Notes: generated by a model not told the origin, from the letters alone. A stretch of 57,025 nt of DNA from Actinomycetota bacterium (GCA_026392515.1 JAPLBY010000010.1:1-57025); one strand, 5' to 3'; shown: positions 25,597-36,430, counted from the stretch's first letter. Program-made: numbers and translations.

Positions 25597-26493
25597 CTAG
25601 TTGAACTTAAGGCCGGTTAGTTGTTCGTACGCAGCTACATAACGTTCGCGAGTTTTTTCAATAACTTCATCAGGTAGTGCTGGTGGCGCTTCCCCAGAAT
25701 TCTTATCCCAACCAGATGCTGGCGATGTCAGCCAATCGCGTACGAACTGTTTGTCGTAGGACGGTTGGGCCTGGCCCGGCACCCATTGGGCTGCTGGCCA
25801 GTAACGCGAAGAATCTGGAGTCAAAACTTCGTCAGCCAAGACGATCTGATCTTTGTTAACACCAACTAAACCAAGGCCGAACTCAAACTTGGTGTCAGCC
25901 AAAATGATTCCGCGTTCAAGCGCAATCTCAGCAGCTACGTCATAAATCCAGGTGGTGAAGCGCTTAAGTTGTTGCGCTTCTTCCATGCCGATTGAAGTAA
26001 TAACTTCATCGAACGTTACGTTCTCGTCATGATCACCGATAGCCGCTTTAGTGGCGGGAGTGAAAAGTGTCTTTGGAAGTTTGGCACCGTCTTTAAGACC
26101 TGGCGGCAATCCGTTTCCACAGATCGACTGATCGCGTAAGTAATCTGTGTAGCCAGATCCGGCTAGATATCCACGAGCCACACATTCCACTGGAAGCATC
26201 TCTAGCTTTTCGCAATAAGTTGCGCGGCCTCGTACTGAGTTTGGAACGTTAGTTGAAAGCACGTGGTTCGGCACAATTCCTTGCAGGCGATCAAACCACC
26301 ACATCGACATAGCGGTCAGGATTCTGCCCTTGTCAGGAATTACCGAAGGCAAGATCCAGTCGTAAGCCGAGATGCGGTCGCTGGCGATAAATAGCAAACG
26401 ACCATCTGGGGCTTCATATAAGTCGCGTACTTTGCCGGAGTAAACATGCTTGAACTCAGCACCTAAGTCATAGTCGGTGGGCTGAATTGTCAC
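25597..26493 (-). CDS. purC: Phosphoribosylaminoimidazole-succinocarboxamide synthase (SAICAR synthetase)
   Basis: 298 residues. Step 8 of purine synthesis: CAIR + Asp + ATP to SAICAR. Seen: HVYSGKVRDLYEAPDGRLLFIASDRISAYD, VECVARGYLAGSGY, and FEFGL...LADEVLTPDSSRYW, the full family signatures. The four-base ATGA overlap with purB puts it third in the purD-purB-purC operon. It converges on the ThDP gene with 2 bases between stops. Confidence 0.94.
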   Translation of the reverse strand: MTIQPTDYDLGAEFKHVYSGKVRDLYEAPDGRLLFIASDRISAYDWILPSVIPDKGRILTAMSMWWFDRLQGIVPNHVLSTNVPNSVRGRATYCEKLEMLPVECVARGYLAGSGYTDYLRDQSICGNGLPPGLKDGAKLPKTLFTPATKAAIGDHDENVTFDEVITSIGMEEAQQLKRFTTWIYDVAAEIALERGIILADTKFEFGLGLVGVNKDQIVLADEVLTPDSSRYWPAAQWVPGQAQPSYDKQFVRDWLTSPASGWDKNSGEAPPALPDEVIEKTRERYVAAYEQLTGLKFN

Positions 26494-27886
26494 AGGATTG
26501 GCTCCGGTCGATAGTTTGCAGCCTCAGGTGAAGTTGCGACGAGTTTGGAAACTTTAGCGGCTACCGCAGCAACCTGATCACGAGCAGCGCCGGTGAATTC
26601 AAGTGGTTCAGAAATCAATGCTTCTAAATCTTCACGGTTGATGCCGAGACGGGAATCATTGGCAAGGCGGTCTAGTACGGCATTTCCATCGCCACCATTT
26701 GGTCCACGCATCTCTAATGCAACAGCAACTGCGTGTTCCTTGATTACTTCGTGCGCAGTTTCACGACCAACACCATTGCGAACCGCTGCCATCAAAATCT
26801 TGGTCGTGGCAAGGAATGGCAAATAGCGAGAAAGTTCACGGTCAATTACGGCTGGGAAAGCACCGAATTCTTCAAGGACAGTTAAGAAAGTTTCAAACAG
26901 ACCATCAATTGCATAGAACGAATCTGGCAATGCAACGCGCCTAACTACGCTGCAGAACACGTCGCCTTCATTCCATTGATTGCCAGCAAGTTCAAGCCGT
27001 TAACGCGTTCACAAGAGCGAGTGTTCATCTTGTGTGGCATCGCGCTGGAGCCAACTTGGCCTTCTTTGAATCCTTCAGTTACTAATTCGTGTCCAGCCAT
27101 CAAGCGGATCGTGGTGGCGAAGCTACTTGGACCAGAAGCTAACTGCACAAGTGCAGTTACGGTGTCGTAATCAACGGAGCGCGGGTAAACCTGACCAACA
27201 CTTGTAAATACATTTGTAAAACCGAGGTGATTTGCAATCCGAGATTCTAAGTCAGCTAGTTTGCTGGCATCGCCATCGAGCAGATCAAGCATGTCTTGCG
27301 CAGTTCCGACTGGGCCCTTGATGCCACGCAATGGATAGCGAGTGATCAGATCATCTAACCGAGCAATCGCTACCAGTAATTCATCAGCCGCAGATGCAAA
27401 GCGCTTACCAAGTGTTGTGGTTTGAGCAGCCACATTGTGGCTACGTCCGGTGAGCGCAACATCGGTGTAGCGAACTGCAAGTTCTGCTAGGACTCCTGCG
27501 GTTGCAACTGCTTTAGTTCGAATCAACTTAAGCCCAGCCAAAACCTGGAGTTGTTCAACATTTTCGGTTAAGTCGCGACTAGTCATACCTTTATGAATGT
27601 GCTCGTGACCCGCTAGTTCACAGAATTCTTCGATTCGCGCTTTCACATCATGACGAGAAATCTTTTCGCGCTGCGCAATGCTGGCTAAATCAACATTTTC
27701 AATTACAGCCTCATAGGCCTCGATGACACCGGTTGGAACTTCGATGCCAAGATCCTTTTGAGCGCGAAGAACCGCGATCCAAAGCTGGCGCTCCAGCACA
27801 ATCTTGTTAGTTGGTGACCAAATCTGTGCCATGGAAGTTGAGGCATAACGGCCCGCAAGAACATTCGGAATCAATGGCTTACTCAA
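26490..27886 (-). pseudogene. purB: Adenylosuccinate lyase, split by an internal frame-shifting deletion
   Basis: PurB catalyses two fumarate-releasing steps of purine synthesis. The first frame runs from TTG 27886 through the signature loop GSSAMPHKMNTRSCERVNGLN and then ends out of phase at 26945. In another frame the gene continues as AGNQWNEGDVFCSVVRRVALP down to 26490. Between them, roughly a dozen residues normally present after VNGL (an ..RGYASM..E type segment) are missing. The junction at about 26983-26996 reads GGCTTGAACTTGCTGG, and TGAAC could be the repeat through which a 3n+1 deletion occurred. The neighbours purD and purC are intact. Confidence 0.87.
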
Positions 27887-29166
27887 TTGTGGTCTCCCAA
27901 TCTGATCTCACCAAGCGCTGCCTTCAGCGCAATATCCGAGCGGTGATGTTCGCCGTCGAATCTAATTCTCTCAACTCCGGAGTATGCCTGGCTACGTGCC
28001 ACAGCTAAATCCGAACCAAGTGCGGTCACACTCAGAACTCGACCACCATTTACTAGCAATTCACCATCATCATTGGTTTTTGTGCCAGCGTGATAAACCA
28101 AGGATCCCAGTTCCTGAGCATGATTGATCCCAGATATGACAGCGCCCAAGCTTGGTGACTCTGGATATCCTTTCGCTGCCATGACAACTGTGACTGCTGA
28201 ATCAGGCTTCCAATCAAGTGCTGGCAAACTAGAAAGTTTTCCAGTAGCGGCAGCAACGAGCAATTCGCTTAATGAAGAGTTAAGGCGAGCAAGAACAACT
28301 TGAGTCTCGGGATCACCAAATCGAGCGTTGAATTCAATTACTCGAACTCCCCGACTTGTTACGGCAAGTCCTGCAAAGAGTAACCCAACAAATGGCGTAC
28401 CACGACGATTCATTTCAGCAATCATCGGCTGCAAAACTGTTTTGGTTACCTCAGTAACGAAATTCTTAGGCGCCCATGGCAATGGTGAGTACGCACCCAT
28501 GCCACCAGTGTTTGGTCCTGCATCGTTATCGCCAACTCGTTTGAAATCTTGGGCTGGAGTTAGTGGCACGATTGTTGTGCCATCACTGACTCCAAACAAA
28601 CTAACTTCTGGGCCATCTAGGAATTCTTCGATTACAACCGCGCCACCATCACGACTGTCGATACATGCCATCGCATGAGCAACTGCCATATCAAAATCAT
28701 CGGTAACTACGACACCTTTACCTGCAGCTAAGCCGTCATCTTTAACGACATAAGGCGATCCAAATAATTCAAGTGCAGCTTTGGCTTCTGGCACGCTCTG
28801 GCAATACTTACTATCCGCAGTAGGAACACCTGCGGCTTGCATAATTTCTTTGGCAAACGACTTACTGCCTTCTAATGCGGCGGCGGCTTTACTTGGACCA
28901 AAGACCAAAAAGCCAGCGCTGCGAAGTTCATCGGCTAATCCTGCGACCAAAGGTGCTTCTGGACCAATAACTACAAGATCCGGTTTGTGTGTTTTTGCTA
29001 AGTCAACTACTGAAGAAATTTCATTGACATCAACTGGTGCAATCTTTGCGATTTGGGCAATCCCAGGATTGCCAGGGGCGCAAACCACTTCAATGTTTGG
29101 ATCTAGCAGCAGGGTGTGGGTTATGGCGTGCTCTCGTGCACCTTGACCAATAACCAGGATTAACAC
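27883..29166 (-). CDS. purD: Phosphoribosylamine-glycine ligase (GAR synthetase)
   Basis: 427 residues from GTG 29166 (MLILVIGQGAREHAI). Step 2 of purine synthesis, an ATP-grasp enzyme. Seen: the N-terminal IGQGAREHAI, PYVVKDDGLAAGKGVVV, EEFLDGPEVSLFGVSDG, and VIEFNARFGDPETQVVL. The frame is open to 29193, but TAGGCT lies 7 bases before the GTG at 29166, the -10 pattern of leaderless genes here, and the homologous N-terminus starts at this point. First gene of purD-purB-purC. TTGA overlap with purB. Confidence 0.92.
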   Translation of the reverse strand: MLILVIGQGAREHAITHTLLLDPNIEVVCAPGNPGIAQIAKIAPVDVNEISSVVDLAKTHKPDLVVIGPEAPLVAGLADELRSAGFLVFGPSKAAAALEGSKSFAKEIMQAAGVPTADSKYCQSVPEAKAALELFGSPYVVKDDGLAAGKGVVVTDDFDMAVAHAMACIDSRDGGAVVIEEFLDGPEVSLFGVSDGTTIVPLTPAQDFKRVGDNDAGPNTGGMGAYSPLPWAPKNFVTEVTKTVLQPMIAEMNRRGTPFVGLLFAGLAVTSRGVRVIEFNARFGDPETQVVLARLNSSLSELLVAAATGKLSSLPALDWKPDSAVTVVMAAKGYPESPSLGAVISGINHAQELGSLVYHAGTKTNDDGELLVNGGRVLSVTALGSDLAVARSQAYSGVERIRFDGEHHRSDIALKAALGEIRLGDHN

Positions 29167-29201
29167 TTTCCCAAGCCTATTGCTAATTCGCACAACAAAA
29201 A

Positions 29202-29236
29202 AATCCCGAACCTAGATTCGCACCAGGTTCGGGATT
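29202..29236. terminator. Strong intrinsic terminator after the class III aminotransferase gene
   Basis: AATCCCGAACCT at 29202-29213 pairs perfectly with AGGTTCGGGATT at 29225-29236 across an 11-base loop. On the minus strand it is followed by a run of seven T. It stops the aminotransferase transcript and isolates the purD promoter. Confidence 0.88.
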
Positions 29237-29247
29237 TTCCTTAAGAC

Positions 29248-30591
29248 TTACTTACCTTCGTAGTACTTTCCAAGGCCAGCAAATACTTCGTCCAAAATTG
29301 CCAGACCTTCCTTGGCTTCCGTTTCAGAAACGTTGCAAGGTGGAACAATGTGCCAACGGTTGTAGTTAGTAAATGGCATCAAGCCGTGCTTCTTTGCAGA
29401 TGCTACGAGTTCACCCATTGCAGGAGATGTGCCACCGTAAGGCGCAATCATTTCCTTGGTGTCGCGATCCTTAACAAGGTCAAGTGCCCAGAAGACACCC
29501 TTACCGCGAGCTTCACCGATGATCTTGTGACGATCAGCTAATTCTTTAAGACCTGGACCAAGAATGGTTTCGCCAATGTGCTTGGCGTTTTCCACAATCT
29601 TTTCTTCCTTCATAACATCGATAGTTGCCACGATTGATGCAGTTGCTAATGGATGACCTGAGTAAGTTAATCCACCTGGGAATACTTGGGTATCAAATGT
29701 TGCCGCGATCTCATCGCTGATGACAACGCCACCGACTGGAACGTATCCGCTGTTTGAACCCTTAGCAAATACAAACAAGTCAGGCTTTACATCAAAGGCA
29801 TCGAAGGCAAACCATTCACCAGTACGGCCAAAGCCACACATAACTTCATCAAGAATCAACATGATGCCGTTATCGTCACAAAGTTTGCGAACACCCTCGA
29901 GGTAACCAGGTGGTGGAATCAATACGCCGGCAGTACCAACTACAGTTTCGATGATTATTGAACCGATTGTGTTTGGACCTTCGTACTTGATAACTTCTGC
30001 TAAGTGGGCAAGTGCGCGATCACGTTCTTGTTCCTGATTTTCTGACCAGAAGCTTGTGCGGTAAAGATGCGGTCCAAAGAAGTGAACGTGACCTGCCGAG
30101 AATTCATTTGGCCAACGACGTGGGTCGCCAGTTGCATTGATGGCTGAACCAGTGTTGCCGTGGTACGAACGATAGAACGAAAGTACTTTGTGCTTACGAG
30201 TGTGAATGCGTGCCATTCGGATCGCGTTTTCAACTGCGTCAGCTCCACCATTGGTGAAGAAAACTTTATTCATGTGATCAGGTGCTAGATCAGCAATGCG
30301 CTTTGCGGCTTCGCCACGCATATCATTGGCGTGCTGTGGTGCAATAGTTGTTAACTTGCCAGCCTGATCCTGGATGGCTTTTACAACTTTTGGATGCTGG
30401 TGACCGATGTTCACGTTCACTAACTGGCTTGAGAAGTCTAGGTATCGGTTGCCGTCATAATCCCAAACGTATGAACCTTCACCACCCTGAATCAACATTG
30501 GGTTCAGTGCACCTTGCGCGCTCCAAGAATGAAAAACGTGATTGCGGTCAAGATCGTAAACTTCTTTGCCGCGGGCTGTATTGGCTTCCAT
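29248..30591 (-). CDS. Class III (omega-type) PLP aminotransferase
   Basis: 447 residues of the acetylornithine/omega-amino acid aminotransferase class. Seen: HSWSAQGALNPMLI, TNGGADAVENAIRMAR for phosphate binding, LILDEVMCGFGRTGEW with the PLP-binding Asp, and the Schiff-base Lys in FVFAKGSNSGYVPVGG. Substrates of related enzymes include beta-alanine, taurine, GABA and other omega-amines with pyruvate or 2-oxoglutarate as acceptor. It is a single-gene unit ended by the strong terminator. It may feed an aldehyde to the ALDH at 22.4 kb. Confidence 0.9.
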   Translation of the reverse strand: MEANTARGKEVYDLDRNHVFHSWSAQGALNPMLIQGGEGSYVWDYDGNRYLDFSSQLVNVNIGHQHPKVVKAIQDQAGKLTTIAPQHANDMRGEAAKRIADLAPDHMNKVFFTNGGADAVENAIRMARIHTRKHKVLSFYRSYHGNTGSAINATGDPRRWPNEFSAGHVHFFGPHLYRTSFWSENQEQERDRALAHLAEVIKYEGPNTIGSIIIETVVGTAGVLIPPPGYLEGVRKLCDDNGIMLILDEVMCGFGRTGEWFAFDAFDVKPDLFVFAKGSNSGYVPVGGVVISDEIAATFDTQVFPGGLTYSGHPLATASIVATIDVMKEEKIVENAKHIGETILGPGLKELADRHKIIGEARGKGVFWALDLVKDRDTKEMIAPYGGTSPAMGELVASAKKHGLMPFTNYNRWHIVPPCNVSETEAKEGLAILDEVFAGLGKYYEGK

Positions 30592-30674
30592 GGTTTAGCA
30601 ACTCCTCTTACCAAGTGGTAAAGGTAATGCTACGCCTGTGCCAATAACCTGGCGAACTTAAGTGGCAAATCCAC

Positions 30675-31436
30675 TCAGCGCTGGACATCCAGGTTCAAAT
30701 TTGGCCAGCGCGACTCAACAATAGGGCCAGTTAGGTCGGAAAGGCGCAGCTTCTGTTGCCCAGTGGAATCAAAGTTTTCTGGGTCCAGCCAGGCCATGAA
30801 TGCATCCTGAGCAACTGGCCAATCCCGATCGATAATGGCGAACCAAGCAGTGTCCCGATTGTGACCCTTAACCATGGTCGCCTGGCGGAACAATCCCTCG
30901 AATGACATACCCAGACGCATTGCTGCATCAATTGAGGGTTGGTTCAACGAATTACATTTCCACTCGTAGCGACGGAATCCCATATCGAAAGCATTCTTCA
31001 TCATCAAGTACATGGCTTCGGTCGCAATTGGTTTTTGTTGGATGATCGGTGAGTAAGTGATCCAACCAACTTCGATTGAACTAGCACCTGGATCCACGCG
31101 TAAGTAGGAGGCAACGCCTACTGCTTTATTGGATTGACTATCGATGATTGCGTAAAAGAATGGATCAGCCTTGTGTTGTGCGCCTGCAACCCAAACTCGA
31201 TATTCGGCTTCACTCTTAAATGGTCCTTGTGGCATGTAAGTCCAGAGTCGACCATCAGTATCAAGTGCGTACGCGGCATAAAGATCTGCGGTGTGATTAT
31301 CTGCATCTAAAGCTTCTAAGTAGCAATACTGACCTGTGAGAGTTACCGCTTCATCAGGAAGTCCAGGTCGGACCACATTGTCGACTGGCAAACCAATTGG
31401 ATCGCCAAAGTCATTCTTTACTGAAGCGATTTTCAT
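30675..31436 (-). CDS. GNAT-family acetyltransferase (RimJ/RimL-like)
   Basis: 253 residues. The RimJ/RimL-like N-acetyltransferase fold is recognised by AVGVASYLRVDPGASSIEVG and ATEAMYLMMKNAFDMGFRRYEW, the latter the acetyl-CoA-binding helix, and CNSLNQPSIDAAMRLGMSFEG. Such proteins acetylate alpha-amino groups of proteins or small amines. The start lies 4 bases downstream of the purA stop, so it is probably co-transcribed with purA. Target unknown. Confidence 0.85.
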   Translation of the reverse strand: MKIASVKNDFGDPIGLPVDNVVRPGLPDEAVTLTGQYCYLEALDADNHTADLYAAYALDTDGRLWTYMPQGPFKSEAEYRVWVAGAQHKADPFFYAIIDSQSNKAVGVASYLRVDPGASSIEVGWITYSPIIQQKPIATEAMYLMMKNAFDMGFRRYEWKCNSLNQPSIDAAMRLGMSFEGLFRQATMVKGHNRDTAWFAIIDRDWPVAQDAFMAWLDPENFDSTGQQKLRLSDLTGPIVESRWPNLNLDVQR

Positions 31437-31440
31437 TCAA

Positions 31441-32757
<1,317 letters not shown>

Positions 32758-32791
32758 CTAGATAAGGCTAGTCCTTATTTATGGTGAAGCT

Positions 32792-33208
32792 TTACTCGGC
32801 TAGCGCTTGGGTTGCAGCCGGGTCGCAGTCGGTTAAAAACTTGGCGCATCGAGTGGCTTCTGCTGACTCCCCGATGGATTTCGCGCCACGAGCTAGAGCG
32901 TTCAAGCAGCGCAAGAATCCACGATTTGGTTCATGGCTCCAAGGGACTGGGCCGAAACCTTTCCAACCATTTTTGCGAAGTGAGTCAAGTCCGCGGTGGT
33001 AACCAACGCGAGCAAACGCATACGATTCGATAATTCGTTTTTCATTCCATGCTTGGTCAGCCAGCGCAGCCCAAGCCAAACTACTTTCCGGAAATTCTGA
33101 AGCTACAACTTCCGCAGACTTCCCAGCGGCAATTGCTTCTAGTGCACGGTTGTCTGCTGGCAAAAGTGTTGGCGGTGGCCCATCAAGTAAATCTTGTCCG
33201 ATTGTCAT
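32792..33208 (-). CDS. DUF3151 protein
   Basis: 138 residues from ATG 33208 (MTIGQDLLDGPPPTLLPAD). The frame is open to 33247, but that stretch lies within fba. Its ATG overlaps the fba stop (TAATG). DUF3151 is an actinobacterial family; the Mycobacterium tuberculosis relative also sits between purA and fba. Motifs seen: SLAWAALADQAW and FARVGYHRGLDSLRKNGWKG, a helical TPR-like character. Function unknown. Confidence 0.85.
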   Translation of the reverse strand: MTIGQDLLDGPPPTLLPADNRALEAIAAGKSAEVVASEFPESSLAWAALADQAWNEKRIIESYAFARVGYHRGLDSLRKNGWKGFGPVPWSHEPNRGFLRCLNALARGAKSIGESAEATRCAKFLTDCDPAATQALAE

Positions 33209-34233
33209 TACTTGATACGCGTTCCGGTTGCGCGAAGATCTTCGCAAGCCTTAACAACGCGTGCAGCCATGCCTGCTTCGGCAGCCTTGCCAAATGCACG
33301 TGGATCGTAAATCTTTTTGTTTCCAACTTCGCCATCAATCTTTAGGATGCCGTCGTAGTTCTTGAAGATGTGATCTGCAACTGGACGAGTAAATGCGTAC
33401 TGGGTGTCAGTATCGATATTCATTTTGATTACGCCGTAATCAAGTGATTCGCGGATTTCTGAAAGCAATGAACCTGAACCGCCGTGGAAAACTAGATCAA
33501 GTGGCTTGTCCTTAGTGTTGTGCTTTGCCTGCACTGCATCTTGCAGTTCTTTCAAGATGCCTGGAGTTAGTACAACGTTGCCTGGCTTGTAAACGCCATG
33601 TACGTTTCCAAAAGTTGCTGCAACTAAGTAGCGACCACGTTCACCAAGGCCCAGACGATCTGCCATAGCTAATGCATCTTCTGGAGTTGAGAACAACTTG
33701 GCATCGTGTGAGGCTTCGATGCCATCTTCTTCGCCGCCAACTACGCCGATTTCAATTTCAAGAATGGTTCGGGCTGCTGCGCACTTATCCAACATTTCAT
33801 CGGCAACAGCTAAGTTTTCTTTCATAGAAACTGCAGAGCCATCCCACATGTGTGATTGGAATAGTGGCTCTTGCCCGGCCTTAATGCGATCGGCTGAAAT
33901 CTGAACTAGCGGACGCATAAACCCATCAAGTTTTTCAGCTGGGCAATGATCAGTATGAAGCGCAATGTTTACGCCGTAACCCTTGGCTACTGCATGCGCG
34001 AATTCGGCAAGTGCAACTGAGCCAATGACCATATCTTTAACACCTTGACCGGAAGCAAATTCCGCGCCGCCCCACGAAACCTGCACGATGCCATCGCTCT
34101 CAGCCTCGGCAAAGCCGCGGATTGCAGCAACAATTGTTTGCGAAGATGTGCAGTTGATTGCGGGATAAGCGAATGCGCCAGCCTTGGCGCGATCAAGCAT
34201 TTCGTTATAAATCTCTGGGCTAGCGATTGGCAT
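33208..34233 (-). CDS. fba: Fructose-bisphosphate aldolase, class II
   Basis: 341 residues. Zn-dependent aldol cleavage of fructose 1,6-bisphosphate in glycolysis and gluconeogenesis. Seen: the N-terminal FAYPAINCTSSQT, Zn-binding HTDHCPAEKLDG, EIEIGVVGGEEDG, and HGGSGS in the phosphate-binding loop. ATG 34233 with CAGGAGTC at correct distance. Coupled to DUF3151 (TAATG); divergent from the DedA gene, about 85 bases away, as in mycobacteria. Confidence 0.94.
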   Translation of the reverse strand: MPIASPEIYNEMLDRAKAGAFAYPAINCTSSQTIVAAIRGFAEAESDGIVQVSWGGAEFASGQGVKDMVIGSVALAEFAHAVAKGYGVNIALHTDHCPAEKLDGFMRPLVQISADRIKAGQEPLFQSHMWDGSAVSMKENLAVADEMLDKCAAARTILEIEIGVVGGEEDGIEASHDAKLFSTPEDALAMADRLGLGERGRYLVAATFGNVHGVYKPGNVVLTPGILKELQDAVQAKHNTKDKPLDLVFHGGSGSLLSEIRESLDYGVIKMNIDTDTQYAFTRPVADHIFKNYDGILKIDGEVGNKKIYDPRAFGKAAEAGMAARVVKACEDLRATGTRIK

Positions 34234-34318
34234 TTGTCAGACTCCTGGAATCAATAAATCTGTGGGCTTGGGCTTGCCGCTGCCCACGTTCTTATTGTGT
34301 CACGGGTACAGTCATATG

Positions 34319-34975
34319 ATGATTGCAACTACCCCATTCGAATTCGCAACATCAATCCAAGCAGCAGGATTTCTAGACCCTGAAGGTTTGCTCAAACCCT
34401 TTGGCAGTTTGGCGCTTGCCGTGGCTTGTGGAATTTTGTTAATTGAATGTGCGCTTCTAATCGGCCTAGTGCTCCCAGGCGACTCCCTTCTATTTATCGT
34501 AGGAATTCTGCTGGCAACTGGATTCATAACAACACCGGTTTGGATTGCAATTGTTGCGATGTCTGTATCAGCCATTTTGGGCAACCTGCTTGGCTATTGG
34601 ACCGGTGCAAAGTTGGGACCGAAGTTATTCAATAAGCCAGATTCACGAATTTTCAAGCAAGAGTACGTAGTCATAACTCAAAACTTTTTTGAAAAGCACG
34701 GCCCACGCGCAATCGTCCTGGCTCGATTTGTTCCTGTCGTGCGGCCAGTAATCACCAGCATGGCTGGCGTGGCTCGAATGAACTTCCGCGTTTACGCGAC
34801 CTACAGCACTATCGGCGGAATTCTCTGGGTGGTAACCCTTACTTTGGCCGGATACTTTTTCGGTGGAATTCCATTTGTTGCTGACAACATTGAACTTGTA
34901 ACTCTTGGAATTGTTGGTTTGAGTTTGATTCCAGTAATTCTTGAAGTTCTAAAGCAGCGAAAGAAAAAGTCTTAA
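34319..34975 (+). CDS. DedA-family membrane protein
   Basis: About 218 residues with 5-6 membrane segments and the DedA signatures IGLVLPGDSLLFIVGIL and RFVPVVRPVITSMAGVARMNF. DedA proteins are undecaprenyl-phosphate/lipid flippases or related half-transporters. The frame is open to 34262, but TACAGT lies exactly 6 bases before the ATG at 34319, predicting a leaderless start; the ATG at 34316 would differ by one residue. The C-terminus is Lys-rich (LKQRKKKS). Confidence 0.87.
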   Translation: MIATTPFEFATSIQAAGFLDPEGLLKPFGSLALAVACGILLIECALLIGLVLPGDSLLFIVGILLATGFITTPVWIAIVAMSVSAILGNLLGYWTGAKLGPKLFNKPDSRIFKQEYVVITQNFFEKHGPRAIVLARFVPVVRPVITSMAGVARMNFRVYATYSTIGGILWVVTLTLAGYFFGGIPFVADNIELVTLGIVGLSLIPVILEVLKQRKKKS

Positions 34976-34999
34976 CCAAAGACTTTTAATTCAGAATTT

Positions 35000-35533
35000 C
35001 TACAGACCTAAATCAGGCAAGTTGTAAGCGTAAAGATACTGAAGACCCGCGGCCTCAACTGCCGGAGCTGCAGCACGTTCCACAATTACTGCTACCGCCA
35101 CTACTTCAGCGCCAGCTTCGCGCAACGCTTCAACTGCAGTTAACACGGATCCGCCTGTTGTGCTGGTGTCTTCGACTGCGAGAACTCGCTTGCCTTTAAC
35201 ATCTGGACCTTCAATACGACGCTGCAAGCCATGTGCTTTTTCAGCTTTGCGAACCACAAAGGCATCTAATTTGCGACCTTGCGCGGCGGCGGCGTGCAAC
35301 ATTGCAGTTGCAACTGGATCAGCGCCAAGTGTTAATCCGCCAACTGCATCAAAATCTAAATCTTTTGTAAGTTCCAACATGACACGACCGATGATTGGCG
35401 CAGCTTCAGAGTCAAGTGTTACTCGTCGCAAGTCAACGTAGTAGTCAGCTTCCTTGCCACTGGAAAGAATGACCTTTCCGTGAACTACGGCTTTATCGAT
35501 TATTTGCTGACGGAGTGCTTCGCGATCTGACAT
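35000..35533 (-). CDS. pyrE: Orotate phosphoribosyltransferase
   Basis: 177 residues. Orotate + PRPP to OMP in pyrimidine synthesis. Seen: the N-terminal ILSSGKEADYYVDLRRVTLD and the PRPP loop VLAVEDTSTTGGSVLTAVEALREAG. It converges on DedA, 24 bases between stops. A perfect TAGGCT ends 6 bases before the ATG (35540-35545), so the mRNA is expected to be leaderless and has no room for UTR-based attenuation. Confidence 0.93.
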   Translation of the reverse strand: MSDREALRQQIIDKAVVHGKVILSSGKEADYYVDLRRVTLDSEAAPIIGRVMLELTKDLDFDAVGGLTLGADPVATAMLHAAAAQGRKLDAFVVRKAEKAHGLQRRIEGPDVKGKRVLAVEDTSTTGGSVLTAVEALREAGAEVVAVAVIVERAAAPAVEAAGLQYLYAYNLPDLGL

Positions 35534-35599
35534 GCCCTTAGCCTATTTCGCACCCGCAACCTTTGAATAAGGAACCCTGCAATCTGCCATGATTAGCGA

Positions 35600-36382
35600 G
35601 TGAGCATTCTGTTACTTCGCCTGTTGCTTACTCCCACACTGGTTGTCCTGGTTTCCTACATCCAAAAGCGTTGGGGACATGCAATCGGGGGCAGAGTGAT
35701 TGGGCTCCCACTATCTACTGCACCTTTCTTGGTGTTGATCTATTTGATGGATGGCGCCGAGCAAACAGCGCGAGCTGCCCACGGAGTTGTAGCGGGCCAG
35801 ATTGCGGTGGTTTCCTACTGTTACATCTTCACCTTCATTAACTGGCGTAGAGCCTGGCCATTTGCACTGCTAAGTGGATGGCTAGTTGCAGGACTTGCAG
35901 ATGTTTCGTTGGTTCAACTTGAGAGCACCTGGCTGGCTGGCGCAATAGTTGTTTTTGTTTCTGCACTTGCGATTAAGTTTTGGCCTAAGCCATTAACAGA
36001 TGACCAAACAGTTCGTGTTCCGCAGTGGTGGGAAACGCCAATGAAGGCTGCGATCGCAGGAACCTTAGTTGCAACTTTGACTGGAGTTAAAGACATCATT
36101 GGAGTCCAAGCTGCCGGCGTCTTGGCATCGATGCCCGTTATCTTGTCAGTGCTAGCGCCAACTACTTCGCGTAGTTACGGTCCATCGGCAGTTTCGGATC
36201 TGTTGCGAGGTACCACTAAGTCACTCGGCGGGTCCGTCATGTTTTCAACTGTTGTAGCCGCAATAATCACAGTCCTGCCGGCACCGAGCGCATTCGCACT
36301 TGGGCTAGCAGGACTGATCACAACAGATCTGGTCTTGACTTGGTCAAGACGCAATCCAGACCGTGAAGTTTCGGTTCTCTAA
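35600..36382 (+). CDS. Unrecognised integral membrane protein with an internal duplication
   Basis: 260 residues, about eight hydrophobic segments. I do not recognise the family. Two halves look related: GGRVIGLPLSTAPFLVLIYL in the N-terminal half and GVQAAGVLASMPVILSVLAP in the C-terminal half, each at the end of a helix pair, with a soluble linker WPKPLTDDQTVRVPQWWETP between. This suggests a duplicated two-fold membrane unit, possibly a transporter. GTG start at 35600 with CATGAT 6 bases upstream. Divergent from pyrE by 66 bases. Confidence 0.7.
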   Translation: MSILLLRLLLTPTLVVLVSYIQKRWGHAIGGRVIGLPLSTAPFLVLIYLMDGAEQTARAAHGVVAGQIAVVSYCYIFTFINWRRAWPFALLSGWLVAGLADVSLVQLESTWLAGAIVVFVSALAIKFWPKPLTDDQTVRVPQWWETPMKAAIAGTLVATLTGVKDIIGVQAAGVLASMPVILSVLAPTTSRSYGPSAVSDLLRGTTKSLGGSVMFSTVVAAIITVLPAPSAFALGLAGLITTDLVLTWSRRNPDREVSVL

Positions 36383-36386
36383 AAAC

Positions 36387-36414
36387 AAAAGACCCGGCGT
36401 TAACCGGGTCTTTT
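36387..36414. terminator. Bidirectional intrinsic terminator
   Basis: AAAAGACCCGG at 36387-36397 pairs perfectly with CCGGGTCTTTT at 36404-36414 across a 6-base loop; both strands end in T runs. It lies between the convergent membrane-protein and cspA genes. Confidence 0.92.
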
Positions 36415-36430
36415 GCGTAAGGTGTTGGTC

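Noticed and set aside
26945-26996. Programmed ribosomal frameshift in purB
   Set aside because: About a dozen conserved residues are absent at the junction, so shifting frame would not rebuild the normal protein, and there is no slippery heptamer.
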